DNA from: Nocardia niigatensis NBRC 100131
GTDB lineage: Bacteria > Actinomycetota > Actinomycetes > Mycobacteriales > Mycobacteriaceae
Direction of reading: 5' to 3'
DNA: 64,000 nt
Assembly: GCF_000308655.1 (NCBI RefSeq)
Contig: NZ_BAGC01000043.1
Span: 372,001 to 436,000, forward strand
Below, piece after piece: positions 42,780 through 51,098 of this stretch; position 1 is the first letter of the stretch; the number at the start of each line of letters is the position of its first letter. The translations under genes and the position numbers were made by a program. The notes under the pieces were generated by a model. That model had not been told where the DNA came from and made no database searches. It saw only the letters and a list, made by a program, of their open reading frames with translations.

Positions 42780-44803
42780 GCGCGTACCCGCACCTGTTCG
42801 AACCCCTGGACCTGGGATTCACCACGCTGCGCAACCGCGTGGTCATGGGTTCCATGCACACCGGCCTCGAGGACCGGGCCTGGCACACCAACCGGCTGGC
42901 CGCCTACTTCGCCGAGCGCGCGAAAGGCGGTGTGGGACTGATCATCACGGGCGGCTACGCCCCCAACCGCACCGGCTGGCTGCTGCCCTTCGGCGCCAAG
43001 CTGACCAACAAGACCGAGGCCTACCGGCACCGCGCCATCACCAAGGCCGTGCACGCCGAGGGCGGGAAGATCGCGCTGCAGATCCTGCACGCGGGCCGCT
43101 ACTCCTACATGCCGACCAGCGTCTCGGCGTCGGCCATCAAGGCCCCGATCAACCCGTTCAAGCCGCGCGCGCTGTCGGCCAAGGGCGTCGAGGAGACCAT
43201 CGACGACTACGCGCGCTGCGCCGCCCTGGCCAAGTTCGCCGGGTACGACGGCGTCGAGATCATGGGCGGTGAAGGCTATTTCATCAACCAGTTCCTGGCC
43301 GAGCGCACCAACAAGCGCAAGGACAAGTGGGGTGGCTCGCCGGAGAACCGCCGCCGCATCGCCGGTGAGATCGTGCGCCGGGTGCGCAAGGCGGTCGGAC
43401 CGGACTTCATCATCGTCTTCCGGCTCTCCATGGCCGATTTCGTCGAGAAGGGCCAGACCTGGGACGAGATCGCCGCCGTCGCCAAGGATGTGGAGGCCGC
43501 GGGCACCACCATCATCAATACCGACATCGGCTGGCACGAGGCCCGGGTGCCCACCATCGTCACCTCGGTGCCGCGCGCCGCGTTCGTGGAGTGGACCGCG
43601 AAGGTCAAGGACATCGTGGACATTCCGGTGTGCGCGTCCAATCGCATCAATATGCCCGAGACCGCCGAGGAGATCCTCACCCGCGGCGACTCCGACCTGG
43701 TGTCGCTGGCCCGCCCGCTGCTCGCCGACCCGGACTGGGCACGCAAGGCCCAGGACGCGCGAGTGGACGAGATCAACACCTGCATCGCCTGCAACCAGGC
43801 CTGCCTGGACCACGCCTTCCAGGCCAAAACCGTGTCCTGCCTGCTGAATCCGCGCGCGGGCCACGAGACCGAGCTGAAGCTGCTGCCCACCCGCCGGACC
43901 CGGAAGTTCGCCGTCGTGGGCGCGGGCCCGGCCGGGCTCTCCGCCGCGGTCAGCCTGGCGCAGCGCGGGCATCACGTGGACCTGTTCGAGTCCGACGACA
44001 AGATCGGCGGGCAGTTCGACATCGCCCGCCGCATCCCGGGCAAGGAAGAGTTCAGCGAGACCCTGCGCTACTACACCCGGCAGCTCGAAATCACTGGCGT
44101 GCGTGTGCATCTCGAGACCCGGGCCACCGCCGAACAGCTCATCGCGGGCGGCTACGACGAGGTCGTCCTGGCCACCGGCGTGAAGCCGCGCATCCCCGAC
44201 ATCCCCGGCATCGACCACCCGAAGGTGCTCACCTACGCCGAGCTGGTGCGCGACGGCAAGCCGGTGGGCAAGAAGGTGGCGGTCATCGGCGCGGGCGGCA
44301 TCGGCTTCGATGTCAGCGAATTCCTCACCGTCGAAGGGCATCCCAGCCTCAAGCTCGACGAGTGGAAGGAAGAGTGGGGCGTCTCCGAGGATCCGACTGT
44401 GCCCGGCTTCGTCACCACTCCCAAGCCCTCCCCGGCTGCCCGCGAAGTCGTTCTCCTGCAGCGCAAGTCGTCCTCCTTCGGCAAGGACCTGGGCAAGACC
44501 ACGGGCTGGGTGCACCGGGCCGCGGTCAAGGCCAAGGGCGTCGAGCAGATCGGCGGCGTCAACTACGAGCGCATCGACGACCGCGGGCTGCACATCAGCT
44601 TCGGCGAGAAGCGCCAGCGCCCGCGGATCATCGAATGCGACAACGTGATCCTGTGCGCCGGCCAGGAATCCGTGCGCGACCTGCACCAGCCGCTGCAGAC
44701 CGCGGGCGTGAAGGTGCACCTCATCGGCGGCGCCGACCTGGCCTCCGAACTCGACGCCAAGCGCGCCATCAACCAGGGCACCCGGCTGGCGGCGGCCCTG
44801 TAA
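42776..44803 (+). CDS. fadH: 2,4-dienoyl-CoA reductase (NADPH), FadH-like
   Basis: 675 residues, close to E. coli FadH (672). An old-yellow-enzyme TIM barrel (1-370) with FMN site, a [4Fe-4S] Cys cluster CIACNQACLDH (around 344-355) plus a later Cys, then an FAD/NADPH domain with VVGAGPAGLSAAVSLAQRGH (about 381) and VAVIGAGGIGFDVSEF. It reduces the dienoyl-CoA produced from unsaturated fatty acids in beta-oxidation. ATG overlaps the PadR stop by four bases (ATGA). A relative active on other enoates cannot be excluded. Confidence 0.9.
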   Translation: MSAYPHLFEPLDLGFTTLRNRVVMGSMHTGLEDRAWHTNRLAAYFAERAKGGVGLIITGGYAPNRTGWLLPFGAKLTNKTEAYRHRAITKAVHAEGGKIALQILHAGRYSYMPTSVSASAIKAPINPFKPRALSAKGVEETIDDYARCAALAKFAGYDGVEIMGGEGYFINQFLAERTNKRKDKWGGSPENRRRIAGEIVRRVRKAVGPDFIIVFRLSMADFVEKGQTWDEIAAVAKDVEAAGTTIINTDIGWHEARVPTIVTSVPRAAFVEWTAKVKDIVDIPVCASNRINMPETAEEILTRGDSDLVSLARPLLADPDWARKAQDARVDEINTCIACNQACLDHAFQAKTVSCLLNPRAGHETELKLLPTRRTRKFAVVGAGPAGLSAAVSLAQRGHHVDLFESDDKIGGQFDIARRIPGKEEFSETLRYYTRQLEITGVRVHLETRATAEQLIAGGYDEVVLATGVKPRIPDIPGIDHPKVLTYAELVRDGKPVGKKVAVIGAGGIGFDVSEFLTVEGHPSLKLDEWKEEWGVSEDPTVPGFVTTPKPSPAAREVVLLQRKSSSFGKDLGKTTGWVHRAAVKAKGVEQIGGVNYERIDDRGLHISFGEKRQRPRIIECDNVILCAGQESVRDLHQPLQTAGVKVHLIGGADLASELDAKRAINQGTRLAAAL

Positions 44804-45393
44804 TGCCGAACCTCACCCGCCTGAGACTGCCCGGAGACGAGCAGTCCTGGGCGGCACTGGGTTTCACCGTCAACGGCGGCCGCATCCGGATCGGCCGCAT
44901 CGCCTGCACCCTGGGCGCGCCCGCCTGGGGCTTCGACGAAATCCATGCCGCCCCGGAATCGCTCGGCATCCCGTACCTGGAATCGACTGCGCCGGAATCG
45001 GATTCCACGGTCAAGCACCCGAACGGCGTGACCATCGTCGATCACGTCGTGTACTGGGTGCCCGACCTGGATGACGCTGTCACCGAGCTGACCGCCGTCC
45101 TGGGCATCCCGCCGCGGCGGCGCTTCTTCCCGCGCGGGCCGGAAGGCCCCGAAATGGCCTTCTACCGGGTCGGCGAACCCTTCATCGAAGCCGTGTCCTC
45201 CGGCCGCGCGGCCTCCCTGACCGGCGTCGCCTTCCTGTGCCCCGACCTGGACGCCACCGTCGCCGCGGTCCGCGCCGCGGGCGGACCGATCGGTGACCCC
45301 AAACCCGCCGTCCAGGGCGGTCGGATCGCCAGCGTCTGGCACGGCCACCTGGACTGGGGCATCGCCTTCATGGAGCCCAAACCCCGGAATTGA
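44803..45393 (+). CDS. VOC-superfamily (glyoxalase-like) protein
   Basis: 196 residues. The ATG overlaps the fadH stop (TAATG). Two beta-alpha-beta modules, the second with HVVYWVPDLDDAVTELTAVLG and FIEAVSSGRA, one predicted metal Glu and a His. Substrate unknown. Coupling with PadR and FadH suggests a role in degradation of an unsaturated acid or aromatic compound, but the sequence itself does not tell. Confidence 0.8.
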   Translation: MPNLTRLRLPGDEQSWAALGFTVNGGRIRIGRIACTLGAPAWGFDEIHAAPESLGIPYLESTAPESDSTVKHPNGVTIVDHVVYWVPDLDDAVTELTAVLGIPPRRRFFPRGPEGPEMAFYRVGEPFIEAVSSGRAASLTGVAFLCPDLDATVAAVRAAGGPIGDPKPAVQGGRIASVWHGHLDWGIAFMEPKPRN

Positions 45394-45529
45394 CCCGGCC
45401 GCGGGGCGACGCTTCCGGCCGGACACGAAATGACCTATACACCAACCGATTCAGATGGTCGGGGATGTCGTACCGCCCTGTCATGATCGCGGAGCACTTG
45501 CTTCAACGATCCTGGGGGAGAAATTCTCT

Positions 45530-45946
45530 ATGACCCTGTCTCGTAAGGCCGCCGTCGGCGTCGCCGCGGCCGCCGCGCTGTTCTCCGGCACCGTGGGGAC
45601 CGCCCATGCCGGCGTCGACCTGTACGGCTCCTACGCGGTGACCGTGATCGGCGACCACTGGCGCATCGCCTACGCCTACAACGCGCCCGACCAGGCCACC
45701 GCCGACCAGCACGCCCTCGACCAGTGCGGCCAGGCCAACTGCGCCATCGCCGTGCGCTGGGTGAACGGCTGCGCGGCCCTCGTCGACCGCGACGGCAACC
45801 TGTACACGGGCGTCGGCAACTCCCTCGCCGAGGCCTCCCGCAACGCCCTGGCCGCCAGCGGCCCGGATCCGAACCCCCTGATGGTCAGCCTCGGCAGCGC
45901 CGACCCGAGCCAGGCCGCCGTGCTCGACTCCCGCTGCACCGGCTAG
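45530..45946 (+). CDS. Secreted DUF4189 protein
   Basis: 138 residues. Signal peptide ending THAG, then DUF4189 with DQCGQANCAIAVRWVNGCAAL and the SLAEASRNAL motif; five Cys residues may form disulfides. It is one of a group of small secreted proteins common in Nocardia and mycobacteria, function unknown. Start fixed by GGGGGAG at eight bases before the ATG. Confidence 0.82.
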   Translation: MTLSRKAAVGVAAAAALFSGTVGTAHAGVDLYGSYAVTVIGDHWRIAYAYNAPDQATADQHALDQCGQANCAIAVRWVNGCAALVDRDGNLYTGVGNSLAEASRNALAASGPDPNPLMVSLGSADPSQAAVLDSRCTG

Positions 45947-46026
45947 ACCGGCTCGCTACGGTTCCGACCATGGGATGCGCCCTGTCGCGCATCCCATCCG
46001 CGCGGACATCGGTAGGCTCGGGTCCC

Positions 46027-46821
46027 GTGAGCCTGCCTGTACCCACCGCCGACAATCGTGCCGTCGTCACCGGAGCCTCCTCCGGGATCGGCACCGCCCT
46101 CGCCGAAGAGCTTGCCTCGCGGGGCTACTCGCTGATCCTCGTCGCCCGCCGCGGTGACCTGCTGGCCGAACTGGCCCAGCGGCTGACCGCGCGGTACGGC
46201 ATCACCGCCGAGGTGCGCGCGGTGGACCTGTCCGACCGCGACCAGCGCGCGCCGCTGGCCAAGGAGCTGGCCGCCCGGGACATCGCGATCCTGTGCAACA
46301 ACGCCGGCGTCTCCACCTTCGGCCCGCTGGCCAAGCTGGACCTGGACTACGAGCGCGACATCATGGAACTGAATGCCGTCGCCGTGCACGACCTCACGCT
46401 GGCCGTGCTGCCGGGCATGCTGGAGCGCCGCGCGGGCGGCATCCTCGTCACCGGGTCCGCGGCCGGCAACATGCCGATTCCGAACAACACCACCTACTCC
46501 GCGAGCAAGGCGTTCGTGAACACCTTCTCCGAGTCGCTGCGCGGCGAGCTCAAGGGCACCGGCGTCAATGTCACCCTGCTGGCGCCCGGCCCGGTCCGCA
46601 CCGACAACCCGGACCAGGAGGAGATGGGCAACAAGATCCCGGAGTTCATCTGGGTCACCGCCGCCCACACCGCCAAGATCACCATCGACGCGCTCGCCCG
46701 CAACAAGATGCGTGTGGTCCCGGGCCTGATCAGCAAGGGTATGAGCCTGGCCGGGCAGTTCGGCCCGCGCTCGATCACCTCGGTGGTGGCCGGCGCCGCC
46801 TACAAGAAGCTGGGCAGCTGA
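46027..46821 (+). CDS. cmrA: SDR, CmrA-like mycolic acid beta-keto reductase
   Basis: 264 residues, starting with GTG at 46027. SDR motifs: TGASSGIG, NNAGVSTFGP, YSASK (catalytic Tyr and Lys) and LAPGPVRTD. It matches remembered CmrA (Rv2509) closely, for example LNAVAVHDLTLAVLPGM and KMRVVPGL, and shares its neighbours (HerA-like gene, orn, tRNA-His). CmrA reduces the 3-keto intermediate to mature mycolic acid on the way to the cell envelope. The lysA-like gene that follows is not part of that conserved order. Confidence 0.87.
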   Translation: MSLPVPTADNRAVVTGASSGIGTALAEELASRGYSLILVARRGDLLAELAQRLTARYGITAEVRAVDLSDRDQRAPLAKELAARDIAILCNNAGVSTFGPLAKLDLDYERDIMELNAVAVHDLTLAVLPGMLERRAGGILVTGSAAGNMPIPNNTTYSASKAFVNTFSESLRGELKGTGVNVTLLAPGPVRTDNPDQEEMGNKIPEFIWVTAAHTAKITIDALARNKMRVVPGLISKGMSLAGQFGPRSITSVVAGAAYKKLGS

Positions 46822-46900
46822 TCAGCAAACCGTCAAGATCGGCGAGAGCCTCGTAAAGGGGACGTTGCCGGACGTTCCGGATTGCTGGATCGGGCGTAGT

Positions 46901-46947
46901 CCTGGTGACGGCCCCGCAAGAAGAGAAAGCGGGGAGCTCTCACCAGG
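46901..46947 (+). promoter_or_regulatory. Two-tier RNA hairpin covering the ribosome binding site of the lysA-like gene
   Basis: CCTGGTGA (46901-46908) pairs with TCACCAGG (46940-46947), and inside it CCCCGC (46912-46917) pairs with GCGGGG (46929-46934), with a purine-rich AAGAAGAGAAA loop. The 3' arm ends in AGG, the start of the AGGAGA ribosome binding site (46945-46950) for the TTG at 46955. Stem formation would block initiation, so it is a candidate translational switch. It does not match any riboswitch class I know (not a lysine box). Confidence 0.55.
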
Positions 46948-46954
46948 AGACGTC

Positions 46955-48301
46955 TTGACGCTGCTCGAGATCTTCCCGTCGCTGCGTGACGGGGGCATGG
47001 TCCCCCGCCTCGACCCGGCGGTCTGGCCGTGCGAAACGCACTACGACGCCGACGGGCGCATCACCGTCGGCGGCGTGGCGCTGGCCGACATCGCCGATCA
47101 ATTCGGCACGCCGACCTATGTGCTCGACGAGGGTGAGGTGCGCGGCCGCTGCCAGGCCTACCGCACCCACTTCCCCGAAGCCGAGATCATCTACGCGGGC
47201 AAGGCGCTGCTGACCCGCGCGGTGGCCGAATGGATCACCGACGAGGGGTTGTCGCTCGACGTGTGCTCGGCCGGGGAACTGGCGACGGCACTGTCCAGCT
47301 GGGCCGATCCGGGGCGGATCGTGCTGCACGGCAACGGGAAACCCTTCGCCGAACTGGAGACGGCCGTGAACTGCCGCGTCGGGCGCATCGTGGTCGACTC
47401 GCTCACCGAGATCACCCTGCTCTCCGCGCTGGCCGAACGGCCGCAGCGGGTCATGCTGCGGGTGACCCCCGATATCGACATCGCCGGGCACCCGGCGGTC
47501 CGCACCGGCGTCAACGATCAGAAGTTCGGCTTCCCGGTCGGCGGGCAGACCGTGCTGGAGGCGGTGGATCGCATTGTGCGGCAACCGAATCTGATCCTGA
47601 CCGGACTGCACTGCCATATCGGCTCGCAGATCTGCGACACCTTCCCCTACGGCGAGGCGGTGCGGCGGATGGTCGGCGAGATGGCCCGCGTCCGCGACGA
47701 ATTCGGGATCACCCTCACCGATCTGGACCTCGGAGGCGGGCACGCCGTCGCCTACCGCAGCGGCGACGCGGAGATGAACCTGGCCGAACTGGCCGACATC
47801 ATCGAGGACTCGCTGGACGCGGCCTGCGCCCGGCACGGCTATCCGCGGCCGCGTATCGCCCTCGAACCGGGGCGCGGCATCGTGGCGCGGGCGGGCGTCA
47901 CGCTCTACCGCGTGTTGTCGGTCAAACACGTCGAGCGCGGACACACCTATGTGACCGTGGACGGCGGCATGAGCGACAACCCGCGGGTTGCCCTCTACGG
48001 CGCGCGCTACGACGCCCTGGTCGCCAACCGGCACCCCACCGGCCCGCACATGACCGCCACCATCGCCGGCCGCTACTGCGAGGCGGGCGACATCCTGGCC
48101 CGCGACGTCCGGCTGCCCGCCGACCTGCGGCCCGGCGAGGTGCTGGCCATGCCCTGCACCGGCGCTTACCACCACAGCCTGGCCTCGTCCTACAACGGCG
48201 TCGGCCGCCCGCCGATCGTCGCGGTCCGCGACGGCGGGTGCCGGGAATTGATCCGCCGCGAAACCATCGACGATCTGCTCAGCCGCGACGTCGGACGGTG
48301 A
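46955..48301 (+). CDS. lysA: Diaminopimelate decarboxylase-like PLP enzyme (LysA paralogue)
   Basis: 448 residues with the alanine-racemase-fold barrel and fold III of LysA: PLP Lys in IIYAGKALLTRAV, HCHIGSQI, LDLGGGHAV phosphate loop, EPGRGIVARAG and the active-site Cys in AGRYCEAGD. Length equals LysA (about 447). It would decarboxylate meso-diaminopimelate to lysine, but relatives acting on arginine or other diamino acids exist. TTG start is set by AGGAGA five bases upstream. It is inserted between cmrA and the HerA-like gene, and may be a second copy beside a chromosomal lysA. Confidence 0.75.
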   Translation: MTLLEIFPSLRDGGMVPRLDPAVWPCETHYDADGRITVGGVALADIADQFGTPTYVLDEGEVRGRCQAYRTHFPEAEIIYAGKALLTRAVAEWITDEGLSLDVCSAGELATALSSWADPGRIVLHGNGKPFAELETAVNCRVGRIVVDSLTEITLLSALAERPQRVMLRVTPDIDIAGHPAVRTGVNDQKFGFPVGGQTVLEAVDRIVRQPNLILTGLHCHIGSQICDTFPYGEAVRRMVGEMARVRDEFGITLTDLDLGGGHAVAYRSGDAEMNLAELADIIEDSLDAACARHGYPRPRIALEPGRGIVARAGVTLYRVLSVKHVERGHTYVTVDGGMSDNPRVALYGARYDALVANRHPTGPHMTATIAGRYCEAGDILARDVRLPADLRPGEVLAMPCTGAYHHSLASSYNGVGRPPIVAVRDGGCRELIRRETIDDLLSRDVGR

Positions 48302-48306
48302 GCGCC

Positions 48307-50058
48307 CTACCGTTTCCGGGTGCCGAAGATGCTGCGGCTGATCTCGCGCCCGGCGACGGTCGCCGCCGACCGCAGGAAGTTCTTGAACGCCGGATTGTTG
48401 ACGATCTTCTCCGCCATCGAATCCTCCTGCGGCGCGGGCTTCGCCGAGCGTGAGGGCTTCGCCGCCGCCTCGTCGGCCTGCCGCTGCGCGGTCGCCTGAA
48501 TCTTCGCGGTCAGGATCTCGTAGGCCGATTCCGCGTCGATGGTAGCCCCGTACTTGCCGTACAGCGTGGACTGCTGTGCACGGGAACGGATTTCGTCGTC
48601 GCCGATGGTGTCCATGAGCGAGCGCGGCGGCTGCATGCGGGCCCAGGCGACCGGAGTCGGCGCGCCCTTCTCCGACAGCACCGTCACCACAGCCTCACCG
48701 ATACCCAGCGAGGTGAGCGCCTTCTCGAGATCGTAGGTGGCGGTCTTGGGGTAGGTGCGCACCGTCTTCGACAGTGCCGCTTGATCTTCCGGCGTGAACG
48801 CCCGCAGCGCGTGCTGGATGCGCGCACCCAGCTGGGACAGCACCTGATTCGGGATGTCGGTGGGCAGCTGGGTGCAGAAGAAGACGCCGACGCCCTTGGA
48901 GCGGATCAGCTTCACCGTCTGCTCCACCTGGTTCAGGAAGGCCTTGGACGCGCCGTTGAACAGCAGGTGCGCCTCGTCGAAGATGAACACCAGCTTCGGC
49001 TTGTCCATATCGCCGACCTCGGGCAGCGTCTGGAACAGGTCGGCCAGCACCCACATCAGGAAGGTCGAGAACATCTGCGGCCGCGCGGCCTGTGCGCCCA
49101 GCTCGAACAGGGTGATGACGCCCTGCCCTCCCGCGGTGCGCATGAGATCGGCGGGCTCGAGCTCCGGCTCGCCGAAGAAGGTGTCGCCGCCGTCGGCCTC
49201 CAGATTCACCAGCGCGCGCAGGATCACACCCGCGGTCTGCGCGGAGACGCCGCCGATGCCCTTGAGATCGTCCTTCCCCTCCGGGCTGGTGAGGTACTGG
49301 ATCACCGCGCGCAGATCCTTCAGATCCAGCAGCGCCAGGCCGTTCCGATCCGACCAGTGGAAGATCAGGCCGAGGGTGGATTCCTGGGTCTCGTTGAGCC
49401 CCAACGCCTTACTGAGCAGGATCGGGCCGAACGAGGTGATGGTGGCACGGATCGGCACGCCGATCCCGCCGGTGCCGAGGGAGACGAACTCGCACGGGAA
49501 ACCCTGCGGCTTCCAGTCCGGGTCGCCGGTCTCCTGGGCGCGGGCCAGCAGCTTGTCGTTCGACTGCCCCCGCTGCGCCAGGCCCGACAGGTCGCCCTTG
49601 ATGTCGGCCAGCACCACCGGCACGCCCGCCGCGGAGAGCTGTTCGGCGATGCCCTGCACGGTCTTGGTCTTGCCGGTGCCGGTGGCGCCCGCGACGAGGC
49701 CGTGGCGGTTCATGGTCTTCATCGGGATCCGCACCCGCGCGTCGGGATGCACGGCGCCACCGACGATGACGGTGCCCAGTTCCAGCGCCAGGCCCTCCAT
49801 GGCGTAGCCCGCCGCGATCTCCCGCGCGGCGGCCTCGTTCTCGCCGGCCTGATCAGCGCTTGCGGCAGCGTTTTCCGCCTTGCCGTTGCTCCCCGGATCC
49901 GTTTCCGCGGCACCGGACTTCGCGGCCTGGTCCGCGGCCTCCTGATCGGCGGCTTCCTGCTCCGCGGCCTCGGCTGCGGCCGCGGCCTCCGCGGCGATCC
50001 GCGCCGCCTCCTCCGCCGCCTTCCGTGCCGCCGCTGCCTTCTCCTGCGGGGTGGTCAT
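48307..50058 (-). CDS. HerA-like ATPase (DUF853)
   Basis: 583 residues. A 70-residue N-terminal Ala/Glu-rich coiled-coil-like stretch, then Walker A GATGTGKTKTVQG (about 128-140) and LVFIFDEAHLLFNG (Walker B), with PQLPTDIPNQVLSQLG-like sensor region. HerA/FtsK superfamily, of the DUF853 type; homologue of Rv2510c in position and type. A DNA translocase or helicase role is inferred. It is convergent with the lysA-like gene and lies on the opposite strand from orn, which starts 194 bases upstream. Confidence 0.85.
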   Translation of the reverse strand: MTTPQEKAAAARKAAEEAARIAAEAAAAAEAAEQEAADQEAADQAAKSGAAETDPGSNGKAENAAASADQAGENEAAAREIAAGYAMEGLALELGTVIVGGAVHPDARVRIPMKTMNRHGLVAGATGTGKTKTVQGIAEQLSAAGVPVVLADIKGDLSGLAQRGQSNDKLLARAQETGDPDWKPQGFPCEFVSLGTGGIGVPIRATITSFGPILLSKALGLNETQESTLGLIFHWSDRNGLALLDLKDLRAVIQYLTSPEGKDDLKGIGGVSAQTAGVILRALVNLEADGGDTFFGEPELEPADLMRTAGGQGVITLFELGAQAARPQMFSTFLMWVLADLFQTLPEVGDMDKPKLVFIFDEAHLLFNGASKAFLNQVEQTVKLIRSKGVGVFFCTQLPTDIPNQVLSQLGARIQHALRAFTPEDQAALSKTVRTYPKTATYDLEKALTSLGIGEAVVTVLSEKGAPTPVAWARMQPPRSLMDTIGDDEIRSRAQQSTLYGKYGATIDAESAYEILTAKIQATAQRQADEAAAKPSRSAKPAPQEDSMAEKIVNNPAFKNFLRSAATVAGREISRSIFGTRKR

Positions 50059-50252
50059 CGCGCTTCCTCCGTCTGCTCTGCCAACTGCGACTGCCCTGCG
50101 AACTACCGCCCCCGGAACTGCCCAACCAACATGCCGACCGCTCGTTATGCGCGGATCCTGCTGTGAACGATACTGCCCGGTCGGGCGGCGGAGCGGCCTC
50201 GACGCGGCCGGGCCTCCGGGTGGCCGAACGGCGAAGCGTTAGTGTTTGGCGG

Positions 50253-50876
50253 GTGGACAAGTACGTGGTGTGGATGGACTGCGAGATGACCGGCCTACAG
50301 CTCGACAGCGACAAGCTCATCGAGGTGGCCGCGCTCGTGACCGACAGTGACCTCAATATCCTCGGCGAGGGCGTGGACATCGTGATCCACGCCGACGACG
50401 CCGCCCTGGCCGCGATGCCGCCGGTGGTGACCGAGATGCATGCCCGCTCCGGGCTCACCGAGGAGGTCCGCCGCTCCACCGTCTCCGTCGCCGAGGCCGA
50501 GCAGCAGATCCTCGACTACATCAAGCAGTACGTCCCCACCGCGCGCACGGTCCCGCTGGCCGGCAACTCCATCGCCACCGACCGCGGCTTCATCGCCCGG
50601 GACATGCCGGCCCTCGATGCCCACCTGCACTACCGCATGATCGACGTCAGCTCCATCAAGGAACTGGCCCGCCGCTGGTACCCGCGCATCTACTTCGGCC
50701 AGCCGGAGAAGGGCCTCACCCACCGCGCCCTCACCGACATCAAGGAATCCATCCGCGAGCTCGAGTACTACCGCCGCACCGCGTTCGTCGCCCCGCCCGG
50801 CCCCTCCACCGCCGAGATCGCCGCCGTCGCCGCCGAATTGTCCGCCCCCGCGGAACCCCCCGCAAACCCCTCCTGA
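50253..50876 (+). CDS. orn: Oligoribonuclease
   Basis: 207 residues from GTG 50253. DEDDh exonuclease: VWMDCEMTG (Asp and Glu), the middle Asp in AGNSIATDRGFIARDMP, the last His-Asp in LTHRALTDIKES. It degrades 2- to 5-mer RNAs and pGpG to mononucleotides and is essential in many bacteria. The C-terminal Pro/Ala tail of about 30 residues extends beyond E. coli Orn (181). Located just before tRNA-His as in mycobacteria. Confidence 0.95.
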   Translation: MDKYVVWMDCEMTGLQLDSDKLIEVAALVTDSDLNILGEGVDIVIHADDAALAAMPPVVTEMHARSGLTEEVRRSTVSVAEAEQQILDYIKQYVPTARTVPLAGNSIATDRGFIARDMPALDAHLHYRMIDVSSIKELARRWYPRIYFGQPEKGLTHRALTDIKESIRELEYYRRTAFVAPPGPSTAEIAAVAAELSAPAEPPANPS

Positions 50877-50942
50877 ACAGCCGATTAGGTACTCACAGCG
50901 AGGACACGTTAAGCTCTACCGCGCCGGAAGTTACCGGCAATG

Positions 50943-51015
50943 GTGGCTGTAGTTCAGCTGGTAGAGCACCAGGTTGTGATCCTGGGTGTCGCGGGTTCGA
51001 GTCCCGTCAGCCACC
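50943..51015 (+). tRNA. hisT: tRNA-His (GTG)
   Basis: Cloverleaf with acceptor GTGGCTG/CAGCCAC, D-arm AGTTCAGCTGGTAGAGC-like region, anticodon loop TTGTGAT (GTG, His) on a CCAGG/CCTGG stem and T-arm GCGGGTTCGAGTCCCGT. An extra G at 50942 facing C at 51015 supplies the G(-1) characteristic of tRNA-His. CCA is not encoded. Its 3' 35 bases are the attachment site of the island. Confidence 0.95.
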
Positions 51016-51017
51016 CC
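50981..51017 (+). repeat. Left 37-bp direct repeat (att site) in the 3' end of tRNA-His
   Basis: The 37 bases starting CCTGGGTGTCGCGGG and ending CAGCCACCCC recur without mismatch at 54917-54953. The repeat covers the anticodon stem 3' strand to the end of the tRNA, a usual core for tyrosine-recombinase islands. The element's copy restores an intact tRNA. Confidence 0.9.
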
Positions 51018-51020
51018 TAA

Positions 51021-51056
51021 AGGCCCAGGCCGGAGAGATTTCTCCCGCCTGGGCCT
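51021..51056 (+). terminator. tRNA-His terminator carried by the island
   Basis: AGGCCCAGGC / GCCTGGGCCT stem (51021-51030 with 51047-51056) enclosing GGAGA/TCTCC with a GATT loop. It lies inside the island, immediately after the att repeat. A related stem after the right repeat (54958-54991) is the original chromosomal terminator. Confidence 0.75.
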
Positions 51057-51076
51057 ACTGCTTATTTGACGTCTCT

Positions 51077-51098
51077 CCAACTTCTCACCAACTTCTGA
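51077..51098 (+). repeat. Left tandem motif CCAACTTCT (arm-type site candidate)
   Basis: CCAACTTCTCA followed by CCAACTTCTGA, two 11-base units, with a third partial copy near 51109. A 22-base stretch matching 19 of 22 bases is found at 54758-54779 at the other end, in the same orientation. Eleven-base-spaced direct repeats near att sites resemble integrase arm-type binding sites. Confidence 0.45.

Noticed and set aside
46822..46957. Lysine riboswitch (L-box) before the lysA-like gene
   Set aside because: The conserved L-box sequence blocks and five-way junction are not present; only the nested hairpin is supported.
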